Positions 19,368 to 27,584 of a DNA stretch of 64,000 nucleotides are shown here, one piece after another. The stretch covers positions 62,001 to 126,000 of the forward strand of contig NZ_CADFEN010000004.1 of the NCBI RefSeq assembly GCF_902833145.1. Direction: 5' to 3'. This DNA comes from Burkholderia sp. BCC0506 (lineage in GTDB: Bacteria; Pseudomonadota; Gammaproteobacteria; Burkholderiales; Burkholderiaceae). Position numbers and translations under genes: made by a program. Under the pieces are notes generated by a model that saw only the letters and a list, made by a program, of their open reading frames with translations, ran no database searches and was not told the DNA's origin. Position 1 is the first letter of the stretch; each line of letters starts with the position of its first letter.

Positions 19368-19461
19368 GCGTGTGTTTCCGGATGGTTAGGCGCAGCGGCG
19401 TATCGTCGAGCGATGACCCGATCGATGCCGCGCGCCGCGCGGTGCGCACTGGAGCAACGCA

Positions 19462-19671
19462 ATGAAATCAATCGTCACGATGGCTGGACTGGTCGCGCTG
19501 GTATGTACGTCGCTGCCGGCGTTCGCGAAGGTGCAGGGAACAGGGCTCGCGATCGCCGATGCGACGCTCGCGCACGCGAAAGCCGAACAGCGGGATCGTG
19601 CGATCGACGCCGCACGCGATCTCGCCTCGCGTCGCACGGACGGATCGGGCGCCCACTCGCACCGGGGCTGA
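19462..19671 (+). CDS. Small secreted protein of unknown function
   Basis: 69 residues. MKSIVTMAGLVALVCTSLPAFA is a clear signal peptide, leaving about 47 charged, Ala-rich residues that end in HSHRG. CTGGAGCAACGCA upstream provides a ribosome site. I recognise no family. It is followed by the response regulator gene in the same direction, with box 3 between them, and is preceded by box 2. It may be a small regulated envelope factor; a spurious short frame cannot be excluded, although signal peptide and ribosome site together argue for a real gene. Confidence 0.5.
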   Translation: MKSIVTMAGLVALVCTSLPAFAKVQGTGLAIADATLAHAKAEQRDRAIDAARDLASRRTDGSGAHSHRG

Positions 19672-19732
19672 TCGTGCGTTGCGGCGCCCGGTACGGCCAG
19701 GGACGACGACGGCCCGCACGCCGCCGCCGGAC

Positions 19733-19748
19733 ATGAAACTTTCTTCAT
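19733..19748. promoter_or_regulatory. Box 3 of the NTRAA-N6-TTCAT family
   Basis: ATGAAACTTTCTTCAT, nearly palindromic, 109 bp upstream of the response regulator gene at 19857. The position suggests autoregulation. Confidence 0.6.
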
Positions 19749-19856
19749 GAAGCCGATGCGCATCTTTTACGCGTGCCCGCATAAGCTCTGCACGAGCACG
19801 TTCGACCGTCGGGTCTCGACGCGCATACGTCCCTTCGATGAAGACGAGAATCGTAC

Positions 19857-20603
19857 ATGGCATCTTCAGCTTCCCCGGTTAACGAGCCCGCCCTGCCTGA
19901 CAGGCCGGCCGAGGACGGTGCGGCCGTCGCGCACGTGCTCACGATCGAAGACGACGAAATCACCGCGAACGAAATAGTCAGGGAGCTGGAAGGGCGCGGC
20001 TTTACGGTCGAATGGGTGGCGAACGGGCGCGATGGCATGGCCCGCGCGCTCGGCAACGAGTTCGACGTGATCACGCTCGACCGGATGCTGCCGGTCGTCG
20101 ACGGCCTCACGATCCTGACCACGATGCGCAGCGTCGGCGTGCGCACGCCCGTGTTGATGCTGAGCGCGCTCGGCGATGTCGACGAGCGCGTTCGCGGGCT
20201 GCGCGCGGGAGGCGACGACTACCTGACCAAACCGTTCGATCCCGAGGAAATGGCCGCGCGCCTGGAGGTGCTGCTGCGCCGCAGCCAGGCCGCGCCGGCC
20301 GCGCTCGACACGACGCTATCCGTTGGCCCGCTCAAGCTCGACCTGATTTCGCGCAAGGTGTTTCGCGACGGCGAAGAAATCGTGCTGTTGCCGACCGAGT
20401 ACCGCGTGCTCGAATACATGATGCGCAATGCCGGGCAAACCATCACGCGGACGATGTTGTTCGAGGCCGTATGGGGCTATCACTTCGATCCCGGCACGAA
20501 CCTGATCGAAGTGCACATGGGCCGGTTGCGCAGGAAGATCGATCCGCCCGATGCGCAGCAGATGATCCAGACGGTACGCGGTGCAGGGTATCGCCTTGGC
20601 TGA
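19857..20603 (+). CDS. OmpR-family response regulator
   Basis: 248 residues. The receiver (about 25-140) has E31/D32/D33, phosphoacceptor D75 (ITLDRMLP) and K125 (TKPF). The winged-helix DNA-binding domain (about 155-246) contains FEAVWGYHFDPGTNLIEVH and the recognition helix TNLIEVHMGRLRRK. The first 24 residues are a variable tail. Its 3' end overlaps the sensor kinase gene by 23 bp. Its DNA-binding domain is almost the same as that of the regulator at 30983-31657. Likely control of porin, DUF4148 and efflux genes is inferred from shared upstream boxes. Confidence 0.9.
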   Translation: MASSASPVNEPALPDRPAEDGAAVAHVLTIEDDEITANEIVRELEGRGFTVEWVANGRDGMARALGNEFDVITLDRMLPVVDGLTILTTMRSVGVRTPVLMLSALGDVDERVRGLRAGGDDYLTKPFDPEEMAARLEVLLRRSQAAPAALDTTLSVGPLKLDLISRKVFRDGEEIVLLPTEYRVLEYMMRNAGQTITRTMLFEAVWGYHFDPGTNLIEVHMGRLRRKIDPPDAQQMIQTVRGAGYRLG

Positions 20604-22014
20604 CCCGGCTACCGCGGCGTCCGCCGCGCATCACGTCCAGCCGGCGCCCGCGCGACGCTGGTACTCGAGTACGTTCCGGCTCGTGTCGGTCTACGCCGTC
20701 ACGTTCTCCGTGTCGGTCATGCTGCTGCTCGGTTTCATTGCGTCGGTGATCACGCACGACATGGAGCGGGAAACCGACACGGTGATCGACTGGCAGATGA
20801 TCTACTTCGATTCGATACAGGACGACCAGCTTCCCGCCGCGATCCGGCACCGGATCGAGCACGAGCGGATGCATACCAACTACTACGGGCTCTTTACCGC
20901 CGACGGCACGCATATTGCCGGCGATGTGCTGGCGTTGCCCGCCGGTATGCGGCCGAATCGCAACGGCGTGACGCTCGATCACACGATGCCGATCGCGGGG
21001 GACCAGGTGCCGCCGGTCGTCCGCGCGATGGCGGAGCGGCGGGCAAACGGCGACGTGCTGGTGCTCGGACGCGACCTCACGCACATCCTGCGGATCCGCG
21101 CGGGGATCATCCAGGCGCTGGTGGGCGGCGGGCTGCTCTGCCTCGGCACGGGCGTCGTGGGCGGCTTGATGCTCAGCGTGCGGCAAATGCGGCGTCTGAA
21201 GGCGGTCCGGCACATCACGCAGGGGATTGCGCAGGGCGACCTCGGCCAGCGGCTGCCGGTCGGCGGACACGACGAGATCGATCTGCTGTCCCATCTCGTC
21301 AACCATATGCTCGAGGAGATCGAGCGGCTGATGAACGAGGTAAAGGGTGTCTGCGACGGCATCGCGCATGACTTGCGGACCCCGCTCGCACACGTGCACA
21401 CGCTGCTCGCGCAGGCCGCCCAGCGCGCGGGGCGGCTCGACGATGCCGTGCTTGAGAATCTCGTCTCGCGTGCGCGCAACGAAACCGACGTGTTGCTCAG
21501 CCGTTTCCGGGCGATGCTGCGTATCGCCGAAATCGGTTCCCTGCAGCGGCGAGGCGGATTTGCGGAGCTGTCGCTCGAGGATCTGGTCGTGGACGTCGGG
21601 CAGTTGTTCGAACCGCTCGCGGACAGTCGCGCGATCCGCTTCGTGCAGTCCGTCGAGCCGGTCGCGCGGATTCACGGCGATCGCGCACTGTTGTTCGAGG
21701 CGCTGACCAACCTGCTCGACAATGCGCTCAAGTACACGACGTCGGGCGACACGGTACGCCTGGAACTTCATGACACGCCGTTCGGCCCGCGCATCGACGT
21801 GATCGACAACGGCCCGGGTATCGCGGCCGACGAGCGCGACGCGGTGCTGCGGTATCGGTACCGCAGCCGCCGTACCGGGCATCTCGCCGGCGCCGGGCTC
21901 GGCCTGAGCATCGTGTCGACGGTCGTCAACGTGCACGATTTCACGCTGCGCATCGGCAGTGCCGAGCCCGGCACGCGCGTGACGATCGAATGCTGGCCGA
22001 GGTCGCTGGGATGA
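20581..22014 (+). CDS. Membrane sensor histidine kinase
   Basis: 477 residues: a membrane segment at about 34-57, a periplasmic sensor loop (about 60-172), a second membrane segment (about 176-200), HAMP (about 200-252), then DHp with H263 in GIAHDLRTPLAH, an N box NLLDNALKYT, DNGPGIAADE and the ATP lid with GAGLGLSIV. The frame opens with GTG at 20581 inside the regulator gene. The periplasmic loop is about 110 residues and matches no sensor domain I recognise. It is the only complete orthodox kinase in this envelope module, so it may serve both OmpR-type regulators. Confidence 0.9.
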   Translation: MQGIALADPATAASAAHHVQPAPARRWYSSTFRLVSVYAVTFSVSVMLLLGFIASVITHDMERETDTVIDWQMIYFDSIQDDQLPAAIRHRIEHERMHTNYYGLFTADGTHIAGDVLALPAGMRPNRNGVTLDHTMPIAGDQVPPVVRAMAERRANGDVLVLGRDLTHILRIRAGIIQALVGGGLLCLGTGVVGGLMLSVRQMRRLKAVRHITQGIAQGDLGQRLPVGGHDEIDLLSHLVNHMLEEIERLMNEVKGVCDGIAHDLRTPLAHVHTLLAQAAQRAGRLDDAVLENLVSRARNETDVLLSRFRAMLRIAEIGSLQRRGGFAELSLEDLVVDVGQLFEPLADSRAIRFVQSVEPVARIHGDRALLFEALTNLLDNALKYTTSGDTVRLELHDTPFGPRIDVIDNGPGIAADERDAVLRYRYRSRRTGHLAGAGLGLSIVSTVVNVHDFTLRIGSAEPGTRVTIECWPRSLG

Positions 22015-22072
22015 TGCCCGTGCGTGCCAGACCGCACGTGCCGGCGTATTTCCGCCGCGAGGCCGGTTGACG

Positions 22073-22756
22073 ATGCGCATCCTGCTCGTGACCTCGCCGC
22101 ATCCGGAGGCGTCGTGGCTGCACAAGGCGCTGCAGGAAAGCGGGCACAGCCTGCAGCGCGCCGAGGATCCGCGCGACGGCCTGTTTCTCGCGTCGCAGGA
22201 GGCTTTCGACGCGATCGTCGCGACCGCGTTCGAGCCCGGCAGCGATGCCGCGCTGATTACGCTGCTGCCGCGTTTCGTCGCCGACGGCGGCGGCGCCGCG
22301 CTCGTGGTGCTGATCGGCGAGGCGTCGGCGCGCGAACGCATCCATCTGCTGCGCGCGGGCGCCGATGCGTGTTTCTGCGCGCCTTATTCGTTCATCGAGC
22401 TGCACGAACGCCTGCAGGCGTTGCAGCGGCTGGCCGGGCCGCGCGATGCGGGTCGCCCGATCGCGAGAGCATCCGCGTTCGAGACGCTGGCGCGCGAACT
22501 CAAGGACGGCAAGCTGCGCGTCGCCGTGACACGCCGCGAATACCTGTTGCTCGAATGCCTGATGCGCCACCCGAATGCGCCGGTGCCGCGTGACCAGTTG
22601 ATCCGGTATGTCTGGCAGGACAAGGAGGATGTCGATCCATCGAGCGTCAATCTCGTGGTGTCGCGGCTGCGCCGCAAGCTCGCGCGGCATCTGCCCGACG
22701 TCCGCATCGATACGGTGAGCCGCTACGGCTACCAGGTGACGCTGCCGGACGCATGA
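22073..22756 (+). CDS. OmpR-like regulator with degenerate receiver domain
   Basis: About 227 residues. The N-terminal half keeps the alpha/beta rhythm of a receiver (MRILLVTSPHPE ...) but lacks the acidic pair after strand 1, has VATAFEPGSD where the phosphoacceptor Asp is expected, and has CAPYSF in place of the K-P motif. Classical phosphorylation is therefore impossible. The C-terminal winged helix (about 140-226) is intact, with a different recognition helix (SSVNLVVSRLRRKL) from the other two regulators. It lies 58 bp after the kinase gene in the same direction. ATG at 22073 is preferred over a TTG two codons upstream. It may act as a constitutive or protein-interaction-controlled regulator. 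Confidence 0.8.
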   Translation: MRILLVTSPHPEASWLHKALQESGHSLQRAEDPRDGLFLASQEAFDAIVATAFEPGSDAALITLLPRFVADGGGAALVVLIGEASARERIHLLRAGADACFCAPYSFIELHERLQALQRLAGPRDAGRPIARASAFETLARELKDGKLRVAVTRREYLLLECLMRHPNAPVPRDQLIRYVWQDKEDVDPSSVNLVVSRLRRKLARHLPDVRIDTVSRYGYQVTLPDA

Positions 22757-23000
22757 ACGCGCGGTGCCGTCCGTGCAACGGACCTGACGGGCGCGCTGCC
22801 GGCGGCAACGCGCCCGTCGTGCGTTGACGAGCCGAAGAACGGCACGCAGAAGTCGGGTGGGCCGACACAATCGCCGGGGCCGTCCGGCTGCACGGAGGCG
22901 CAGCCTGACAGCACGACGCCCGCGGCAATCGCGAGGAGCGTGAGACGGGCGGAGCGAGCAACGGTCGAAGCTTCATGGATGGTGAGCAATTCAGTGAGCG
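22729..23000 (-). pseudogene. Small lipoprotein gene with a possible frameshift at its start
   Basis: On the minus strand a lipoprotein-type sequence RLTLLAIAAGVVLSGCASVQ (lipobox LSGC) is followed by a short Pro/Gly-rich mature part. The only well-placed ATG (near 22976, giving MKLRPLLA) is in another frame and would join this one if a single base were added about 25 bases after the ATG. Either one base has been lost or sequenced wrongly, or translation begins at an upstream TTG. Its end overlaps the converging regulator gene by 28 bp. No function is evident. Confidence 0.4.
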
Positions 23001-23056
23001 GGTGGCGGCGCGAGCGGCGTGAGCCAGGCACCGCGCCCGGCCGCACGTCGCGCGCA

Positions 23057-23329
23057 TCAATGCGCATAGAGCGTGGAGTTCAGGTACTTGAGCTGTCCGT
23101 CCTGTTCGGCGTGCACGAGATCGGCACGAACCTCGGCGCGCGTCTTCTCGTGGATCGGCTGGCCATAAGGCGGCACCCACTGGCCGGCAGCCTGGATGCC
23201 GGGCGCGCCATCCTTCGTGGCGGCCGGCGACACCTGAACCGGCTGACTGGCGGTCAGCGCAAACGCGGGAACGGACAGCGTGGCGATCGCGGCGAGCACG
23301 GCGGCGGCGACGATGTTGGCGGTTTTCAT
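23057..23329 (-). CDS. DUF4148 secreted protein
   Basis: About 90 residues: signal peptide MKTANIVAAAVLAAIATLS... ending PAFA, then a short mature part ending with the DUF4148 signature KTRAEVRADLVHAEQDGQL and YLNSTLYAH. Function is unknown, as for the family. AGGACTCC upstream of the ATG at 23329 is an acceptable ribosome site; longer in-frame starts add no sensible signal. It diverges from a porin gene across a region with two NTRAA-N6-TTCAT boxes. Confidence 0.75.
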   Translation of the reverse strand: MKTANIVAAAVLAAIATLSVPAFALTASQPVQVSPAATKDGAPGIQAAGQWVPPYGQPIHEKTRAEVRADLVHAEQDGQLKYLNSTLYAH

Positions 23330-23462
23330 GTCTGGAGTCCTCATGATGATTGACTGGGTAGCTCCCCTGGCGCGGCGCATCGGTATCGGAATCGATATCG
23401 GTGTCGCGCACGGGTTGAGGACAAGCATAGAGGGGACGCGTTAGCGGATCGGCATACGCAAC

Positions 23463-23478
23463 GTGAAAAGAAATTCAT
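23463..23478 (+). promoter_or_regulatory. Box 4 of the NTRAA-N6-TTCAT family
   Basis: GTGAAAAGAAATTCAT, 133 bp upstream of the leftward DUF4148 gene and 192 bp upstream of the rightward porin gene. Confidence 0.5.
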
Positions 23479-23524
23479 GCACCGTTGCGAACGCGTGCGG
23501 ACATGAAGCCGGTATGTCGCCAGG

Positions 23525-23540
23525 ATGAAGCAGGTTTCAT
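23525..23540. promoter_or_regulatory. Box 5 of the NTRAA-N6-TTCAT family
   Basis: ATGAAGCAGGTTTCAT, fitting the consensus on both strands, 130 bp upstream of the porin start codon and 46 bp from box 4. Confidence 0.6.
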
Positions 23541-23670
23541 TTTTCGGGCCGTTTCGATAACCGCGCTGTCATGCCGGCTGCCTAAATTGTGCGCGATCGC
23601 ATCGCGCACGAGCGGCTCTGCCGCACGGGCCGGCGATGCGAGCAGACCGATCCACTCCAACGAAACCATC

Positions 23671-24846
23671 ATGAAGAAATATCTGGCAATTCCGGCGGCG
23701 GTTGCGTGCCTGCTGGCGAGCGCGGCGCATGCGCAGAGCAGCGTGACGCTGTACGGCACGATCGACGCGGGCCTGGACTACATCAGCAACCAGAAATCGG
23801 CCGCGGGCGCGGGGCCCGTCTACGGCCTGCAGAGCGGCAACGTCAGCACGTCGCGCTGGGGGCTGCGCGGCAACGAGGATCTCGGCGGCGGGCTGTCGGC
23901 CGTGTTCACCCTCGAGAACGGCTTCAACGTCGCGAACGGCAAGTTCGGCAACGGCGGCGACGAATTCGGCCGCCAGGCGTGGGTCGGCCTCGCGAGCCGC
24001 CAGTGGGGCACGGTGACGCTCGGCCGCCAGTACGATTTCCTGGTCGACTTCGTCGCGCCGCTGTCGGCGACGGGCTCGGGATTCGGCGGCAACCTCGCCG
24101 ATCATCCGTACGACAACGACAATCTCGCCAACGACACGCGGATGAACAACGCGGTGAAGTTCCGCAGCGCGAACTACGGCGGCTTCACGTTCGGCGGCGC
24201 GTACGGTTTCAGCAATCAGGGCGGCGGGTTCAGCAACGACAACGCATACAGCGTCGGCGCGCAGTATGCGAACGGCCCGATCGACCTCGCCGTCGCGTAC
24301 CTGCAGTCGAACCAGCCTGGCGGTGTCGACGCGCGGCAGAACACCGGCGGCTCGCTGAGCAGTGCGGACGGCGATGCGATGCTCGTCGGCGGCCGCTGGC
24401 GCACGTTCGGCGCCGGCGCGCACTATGCGTTCGACCATGCCGCGATCGGCTTCGTCTATACCAGGACGATCCTGAACGACCCGCGCGAGCTGTCGCAGGG
24501 CGGCGCGTACGGCCGCGTAAACGGCCAGTTGCTGACCTTCAGCAACTACGAACTGAACGGACGCTACTTCCTCACGCCGGCGTTCTCGCTGGGCGGCTCC
24601 TATACGTTCACGCAGGGCCGCTTCGACGATGCGGGCCGCAGCATCGCGCCGAAGTGGAACCAGTTCATGCTGCAGGCCGACTATGCGCTGTCGCGCCGCA
24701 CCGACCTCTATCTGGAAGGCGTGTACCAGCGCGTGACCGGCGCGGACGGCGTCGCGGTGCTCGGCCACGCGGGCGTCTTCAATCTCGCGGCATCAGGCAA
24801 CGATCGTCAGGCCGTGGTCGCGGCCGGCATCCGTCACAAGTTCTGA
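23671..24846 (+). CDS. Gram-negative porin, second of three
   Basis: 391-residue outer-membrane porin: signal peptide ending AAHAQ, first strand SSVTLYGTIDAGLDYI, then SRWGLRGNEDLGGGLSAVF, GRQAWVGLAS, GTVTLGRQYDFLVD, and terminal phenylalanine in AAGIRHKF. It is the closest of the three porins to the classical OpcP/Omp38 pattern. The start at 23671 was chosen because it opens the signal peptide; upstream codons are not conserved and the ribosome site is weak. Its promoter region carries two probable OmpR-type boxes. Confidence 0.9.
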   Translation: MKKYLAIPAAVACLLASAAHAQSSVTLYGTIDAGLDYISNQKSAAGAGPVYGLQSGNVSTSRWGLRGNEDLGGGLSAVFTLENGFNVANGKFGNGGDEFGRQAWVGLASRQWGTVTLGRQYDFLVDFVAPLSATGSGFGGNLADHPYDNDNLANDTRMNNAVKFRSANYGGFTFGGAYGFSNQGGGFSNDNAYSVGAQYANGPIDLAVAYLQSNQPGGVDARQNTGGSLSSADGDAMLVGGRWRTFGAGAHYAFDHAAIGFVYTRTILNDPRELSQGGAYGRVNGQLLTFSNYELNGRYFLTPAFSLGGSYTFTQGRFDDAGRSIAPKWNQFMLQADYALSRRTDLYLEGVYQRVTGADGVAVLGHAGVFNLAASGNDRQAVVAAGIRHKF

Positions 24847-24869
24847 GCCGCCGGGCCGGCGTAAAAAAC

Positions 24870-24894
24870 GGCACCCGTCATCGCGACGGGTGCC
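24870..24894. terminator. Bidirectional rho-independent terminator
   Basis: A perfect stem GGCACCCGTC/GACGGGTGCC with a 5-base loop lies between the converging porin gene and RND efflux operon. Read leftward it is followed by G and six T residues, a good terminator for the efflux operon; read rightward it is followed only by TTG. Confidence 0.8.
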
Positions 24895-24931
24895 TTGAAA
24901 TGCGACACGCCTCGTCCATGTCGCAAGGGAC

Positions 24932-26386
24932 TCAGTTCGTCGAACGAGCCGGGGCTTGCGGACCGGATGCGGCTTCATCGGTCGACCACCCGCCGCCCAG
25001 CGCGGCGATCAACCCCACCGCCGCCAGTTGCCGGCGCGTGTTCAGCTCCAGCATCGCGATCTTCGTATCGAGTTCGATGGTCTGCGCGGTCACGACGTCG
25101 AGATAGCTGACGACACCGTCCCGGTAGCGCGACATCGACAGCTGCAACGTGCGCTCGGCCGCATCGAGCGCCTCCTGTTCGCGATCGGCTTCGTCGCCGA
25201 GGTGGTGCGTGAGCGCGAGGTTGTCTTCGACCTGCCGGCACGCATCGAGCACCACCGCACGGTATTTCGCGCCGTTCTCCGCCAGTTGCGCGCGCGCCTG
25301 GTCGGTGAGCGCCTGGCGCCGCCCGCCGTCGAACAGCGTCAGTGCGAGGCTCGGCCCGATCGACCAGATTTCGTTCGGCGCGCGCAGCCAGTGGCCGAGA
25401 CCGGAGCTCTGGTAGCCGCCGATCAGCCCGAGCGTGATGTCGGGGAAGAACGCCGCGCGCGCCACGCCGATCTTCGCGTTGGCGGCGGCCATGCGTCGCT
25501 CGGCGGCCGCGACGTCGGGGCGCCGCTGCAGCAGCGTCGCGGGAATGCCGGCCGGGATCGTCGGCAGATACGCCGCGTTCAGGTCCGGCGGCAGCGAGAA
25601 CGACGACGCCGGCACGCCCGTGAGCGTCGCGATCGAGTGCTCGTAGAGCGCGCGCCGCGCCCGGACGTCCTCGGCCGATGCGCGAGCCGAATCGAGCTGC
25701 GTCTGCGCGCGCGAGACGTCGAGATCGGACGCGATGCCGCCCGCGTGCCGGCTCATCGTCAGGCGCAGCGCGCGCTGATACGTGTGGATCGTGTCGGTCA
25801 GCAGCCGTTGCTGCTGATCGAGCCCGCGCAGGTTGAAGTACGCGCTGGCGAGGCTGGCCTGCAGGCTCAGCCGCACCGACGCGAGATCGTCGGCGCTGGC
25901 CTGGGCGTCGGCGCGCCCGGCCGCGACTTCATTCCGCACTTTCCCCCACAGATCGAGGTCGTAGTCGAAGCCCGCGTCGAACGTGTCGTCGCCATAGACG
26001 TTCGGCTGGTTCGCGCCGCGCAGCGGCCGCGTGGCCGATTGACGATTGCTCGAGACCTGCGCGCCGAGGCCGATGGTCGGGAACAGGCCCGAGCGTGCCT
26101 GATCGAACAGCGCCGCCGCTTCGTCGTGGCGGGCCACGGCCGCGGCCACGTCGGGGTTGGCCGCGGCCACCCGTGCTTCGAGCCGGTCGAGCACGGGATC
26201 GCGGAACGCCTTCCACCAGCCGTCGCGCGCGATGCGGTCGGCCGGCTTCGCGGGCTGCCAGCCGCCCGCTTCCTTGAAACTGGCCGGCAGCGCCGTTTGC
26301 GGCGCGCGATACGTGGGCGCGAACGAGCACGCGCAGAGGAACGCGACGCCGGCGAGCATCGCGCAGAGCCGAAGCCGGTTAGCCAT
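24932..26386 (-). CDS. RND efflux outer-membrane lipoprotein (NodT/OprM family)
   Basis: 484 residues: lipoprotein signal peptide with lipobox LCAC, then two OEP repeats typical of TolC-like channels (first about 60-250, second about 270-460; KIGVARAAFFPDITLGLIGG and DVSRAQTQLDSARASAED are family-typical). It forms the trimeric outer-membrane duct of the efflux pump. The ATG at 26386 overlaps the stop of the adaptor gene by 8 bp, indicating coupling; a GTG two codons earlier is also possible. Last gene of a three-gene leftward operon, followed by a terminator. Confidence 0.92.
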   Translation of the reverse strand: MANRLRLCAMLAGVAFLCACSFAPTYRAPQTALPASFKEAGGWQPAKPADRIARDGWWKAFRDPVLDRLEARVAAANPDVAAAVARHDEAAALFDQARSGLFPTIGLGAQVSSNRQSATRPLRGANQPNVYGDDTFDAGFDYDLDLWGKVRNEVAAGRADAQASADDLASVRLSLQASLASAYFNLRGLDQQQRLLTDTIHTYQRALRLTMSRHAGGIASDLDVSRAQTQLDSARASAEDVRARRALYEHSIATLTGVPASSFSLPPDLNAAYLPTIPAGIPATLLQRRPDVAAAERRMAAANAKIGVARAAFFPDITLGLIGGYQSSGLGHWLRAPNEIWSIGPSLALTLFDGGRRQALTDQARAQLAENGAKYRAVVLDACRQVEDNLALTHHLGDEADREQEALDAAERTLQLSMSRYRDGVVSYLDVVTAQTIELDTKIAMLELNTRRQLAAVGLIAALGGGWSTDEAASGPQAPARSTN

Positions 26387-27584
26387 GCGCACGCTCCGTA
26401 TCGCGCGCGGCCGACGCGACGGTGCCCGCCGGCGCCGCGAGCCGGACCGGGTCGCCGTCGGCGAGCGAGTCGGGCGGGTTGTCGATCACGCGGTCGTCCG
26501 GCGCGAGGCCGGTCGCGATCTGCACGTGCGTGCCGAGGTCGGTCGCGATCGTCACGGGCTTGAATACCGCGCGATCGTCCTTGCCGACCACGGCGACCTG
26601 CAGGCCGGCCTGCCGGAAGATCAACGAGCTGGCCGGAATCGTCAGCGCGTGGGTGCTGCCCGCCGGCAGCGCGAAATGCACTTCGGTGTATTCGCCGGGA
26701 ATCAGCTTGCCGCCGGGGTTGTCGACCATCAACTGGACGAGCAGCGTGCCGGTCGAATCGGCGATCGAGTCGTCGGTGTCGGCGAGCGTCGCCCGAAAGG
26801 TTTCGCCCGGATGCTCCGGCACGGTCAGCGTGGCCGTCATGCCGGGCCGGATCGCGGCGGCCTCGTTCTGCGGCACGCTCACGTAGACGCGCATCCGATG
26901 GACGTCGGACACGGCGAACAGTTCCGGGCCGGCGCCGCCGCCGGCCGAAATCAACTGGCCGATGTCGGTCTTGCGCGCGGTGACGACGCCGTCGAACGGC
27001 GCGACGATGCGCTTGAACGCCTCCAGCGCCTCGAGGCGCCGCACGTTCGCTTCGTTGGCGGCGACGATCGCCTGCTTGGCCGCGAGGTCGCTGGTCTTCT
27101 CGTCGGTTTCCTGCTGCGACACCGAATCCTGCGCGAGCATCCGGGTCCAGCGCGCGGCCGTGGACGCGGCCAGCTTCTCGTTGGCCAGCGAGCTCTGCAG
27201 GTCGGCGCGGGCCTGCTGCAGTTGCTGGTCGAGCTCGGGCGTGTCGATCAGACCGAGCAGTTGCCCCGACTTCACGTGCGCGCCGATATCGGTGTACCAC
27301 GCATGCAGGTAGCCCGACACCTGCGCGTGGATCGGCGCGCTCTCGAACGCGGACAGGTGGCCGGGCAGCACGAGCGTGGCGCCTTCGCCGCCGGTCTGCG
27401 GCGTGTACGCGACCACGGTCGGCACCGCCTGTTCGGCGGACCAGCTGGTCATTTCCTGTTTCGCGTGCGCGCGGCCGATGATGCCGGTCGCCACGATGCC
27501 GACCGCGATCAGCGCGGTGACCGTGGCGACGAGCTTGAGGTTGGGCAGCCGTTTCGGCGACTTGATATCGATCTCAGTGGACAT
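26379..27584 (-). CDS. RND efflux periplasmic adaptor (membrane fusion protein)
   Basis: 401 residues: a single N-terminal membrane anchor (LKLVATVTALIAVGIVATGI), a barrel-sandwich/lipoyl half (YTPQTGGEGATLVLPGHLSA), a coiled-coil hairpin (about 115-205, beginning QQLQQARADLQSSLANEKLA), the second lipoyl half (FKRIVAPFDGVVTARKTDIG) and beta-barrel/membrane-proximal domains. It links the RND pump to the outer-membrane channel. The start at 27584 has GGAGCTTCCC upstream and overlaps the pump gene by 11 bp. The substrate cannot be told from sequence. Confidence 0.92.
   Translation of the reverse strand: MSTEIDIKSPKRLPNLKLVATVTALIAVGIVATGIIGRAHAKQEMTSWSAEQAVPTVVAYTPQTGGEGATLVLPGHLSAFESAPIHAQVSGYLHAWYTDIGAHVKSGQLLGLIDTPELDQQLQQARADLQSSLANEKLAASTAARWTRMLAQDSVSQQETDEKTSDLAAKQAIVAANEANVRRLEALEAFKRIVAPFDGVVTARKTDIGQLISAGGGAGPELFAVSDVHRMRVYVSVPQNEAAAIRPGMTATLTVPEHPGETFRATLADTDDSIADSTGTLLVQLMVDNPGGKLIPGEYTEVHFALPAGSTHALTIPASSLIFRQAGLQVAVVGKDDRAVFKPVTIATDLGTHVQIATGLAPDDRVIDNPPDSLADGDPVRLAAPAGTVASAARDTERAHG

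Larger units (their letters stand above)
23330..23670. promoter_or_regulatory. Divergent DUF4148/porin promoter region
   Basis: 341 bp with no gene of its own. It carries boxes 4 and 5 and a lower G+C stretch around 23460-23545, so both divergent genes are probably co-regulated from here. Confidence 0.55.
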
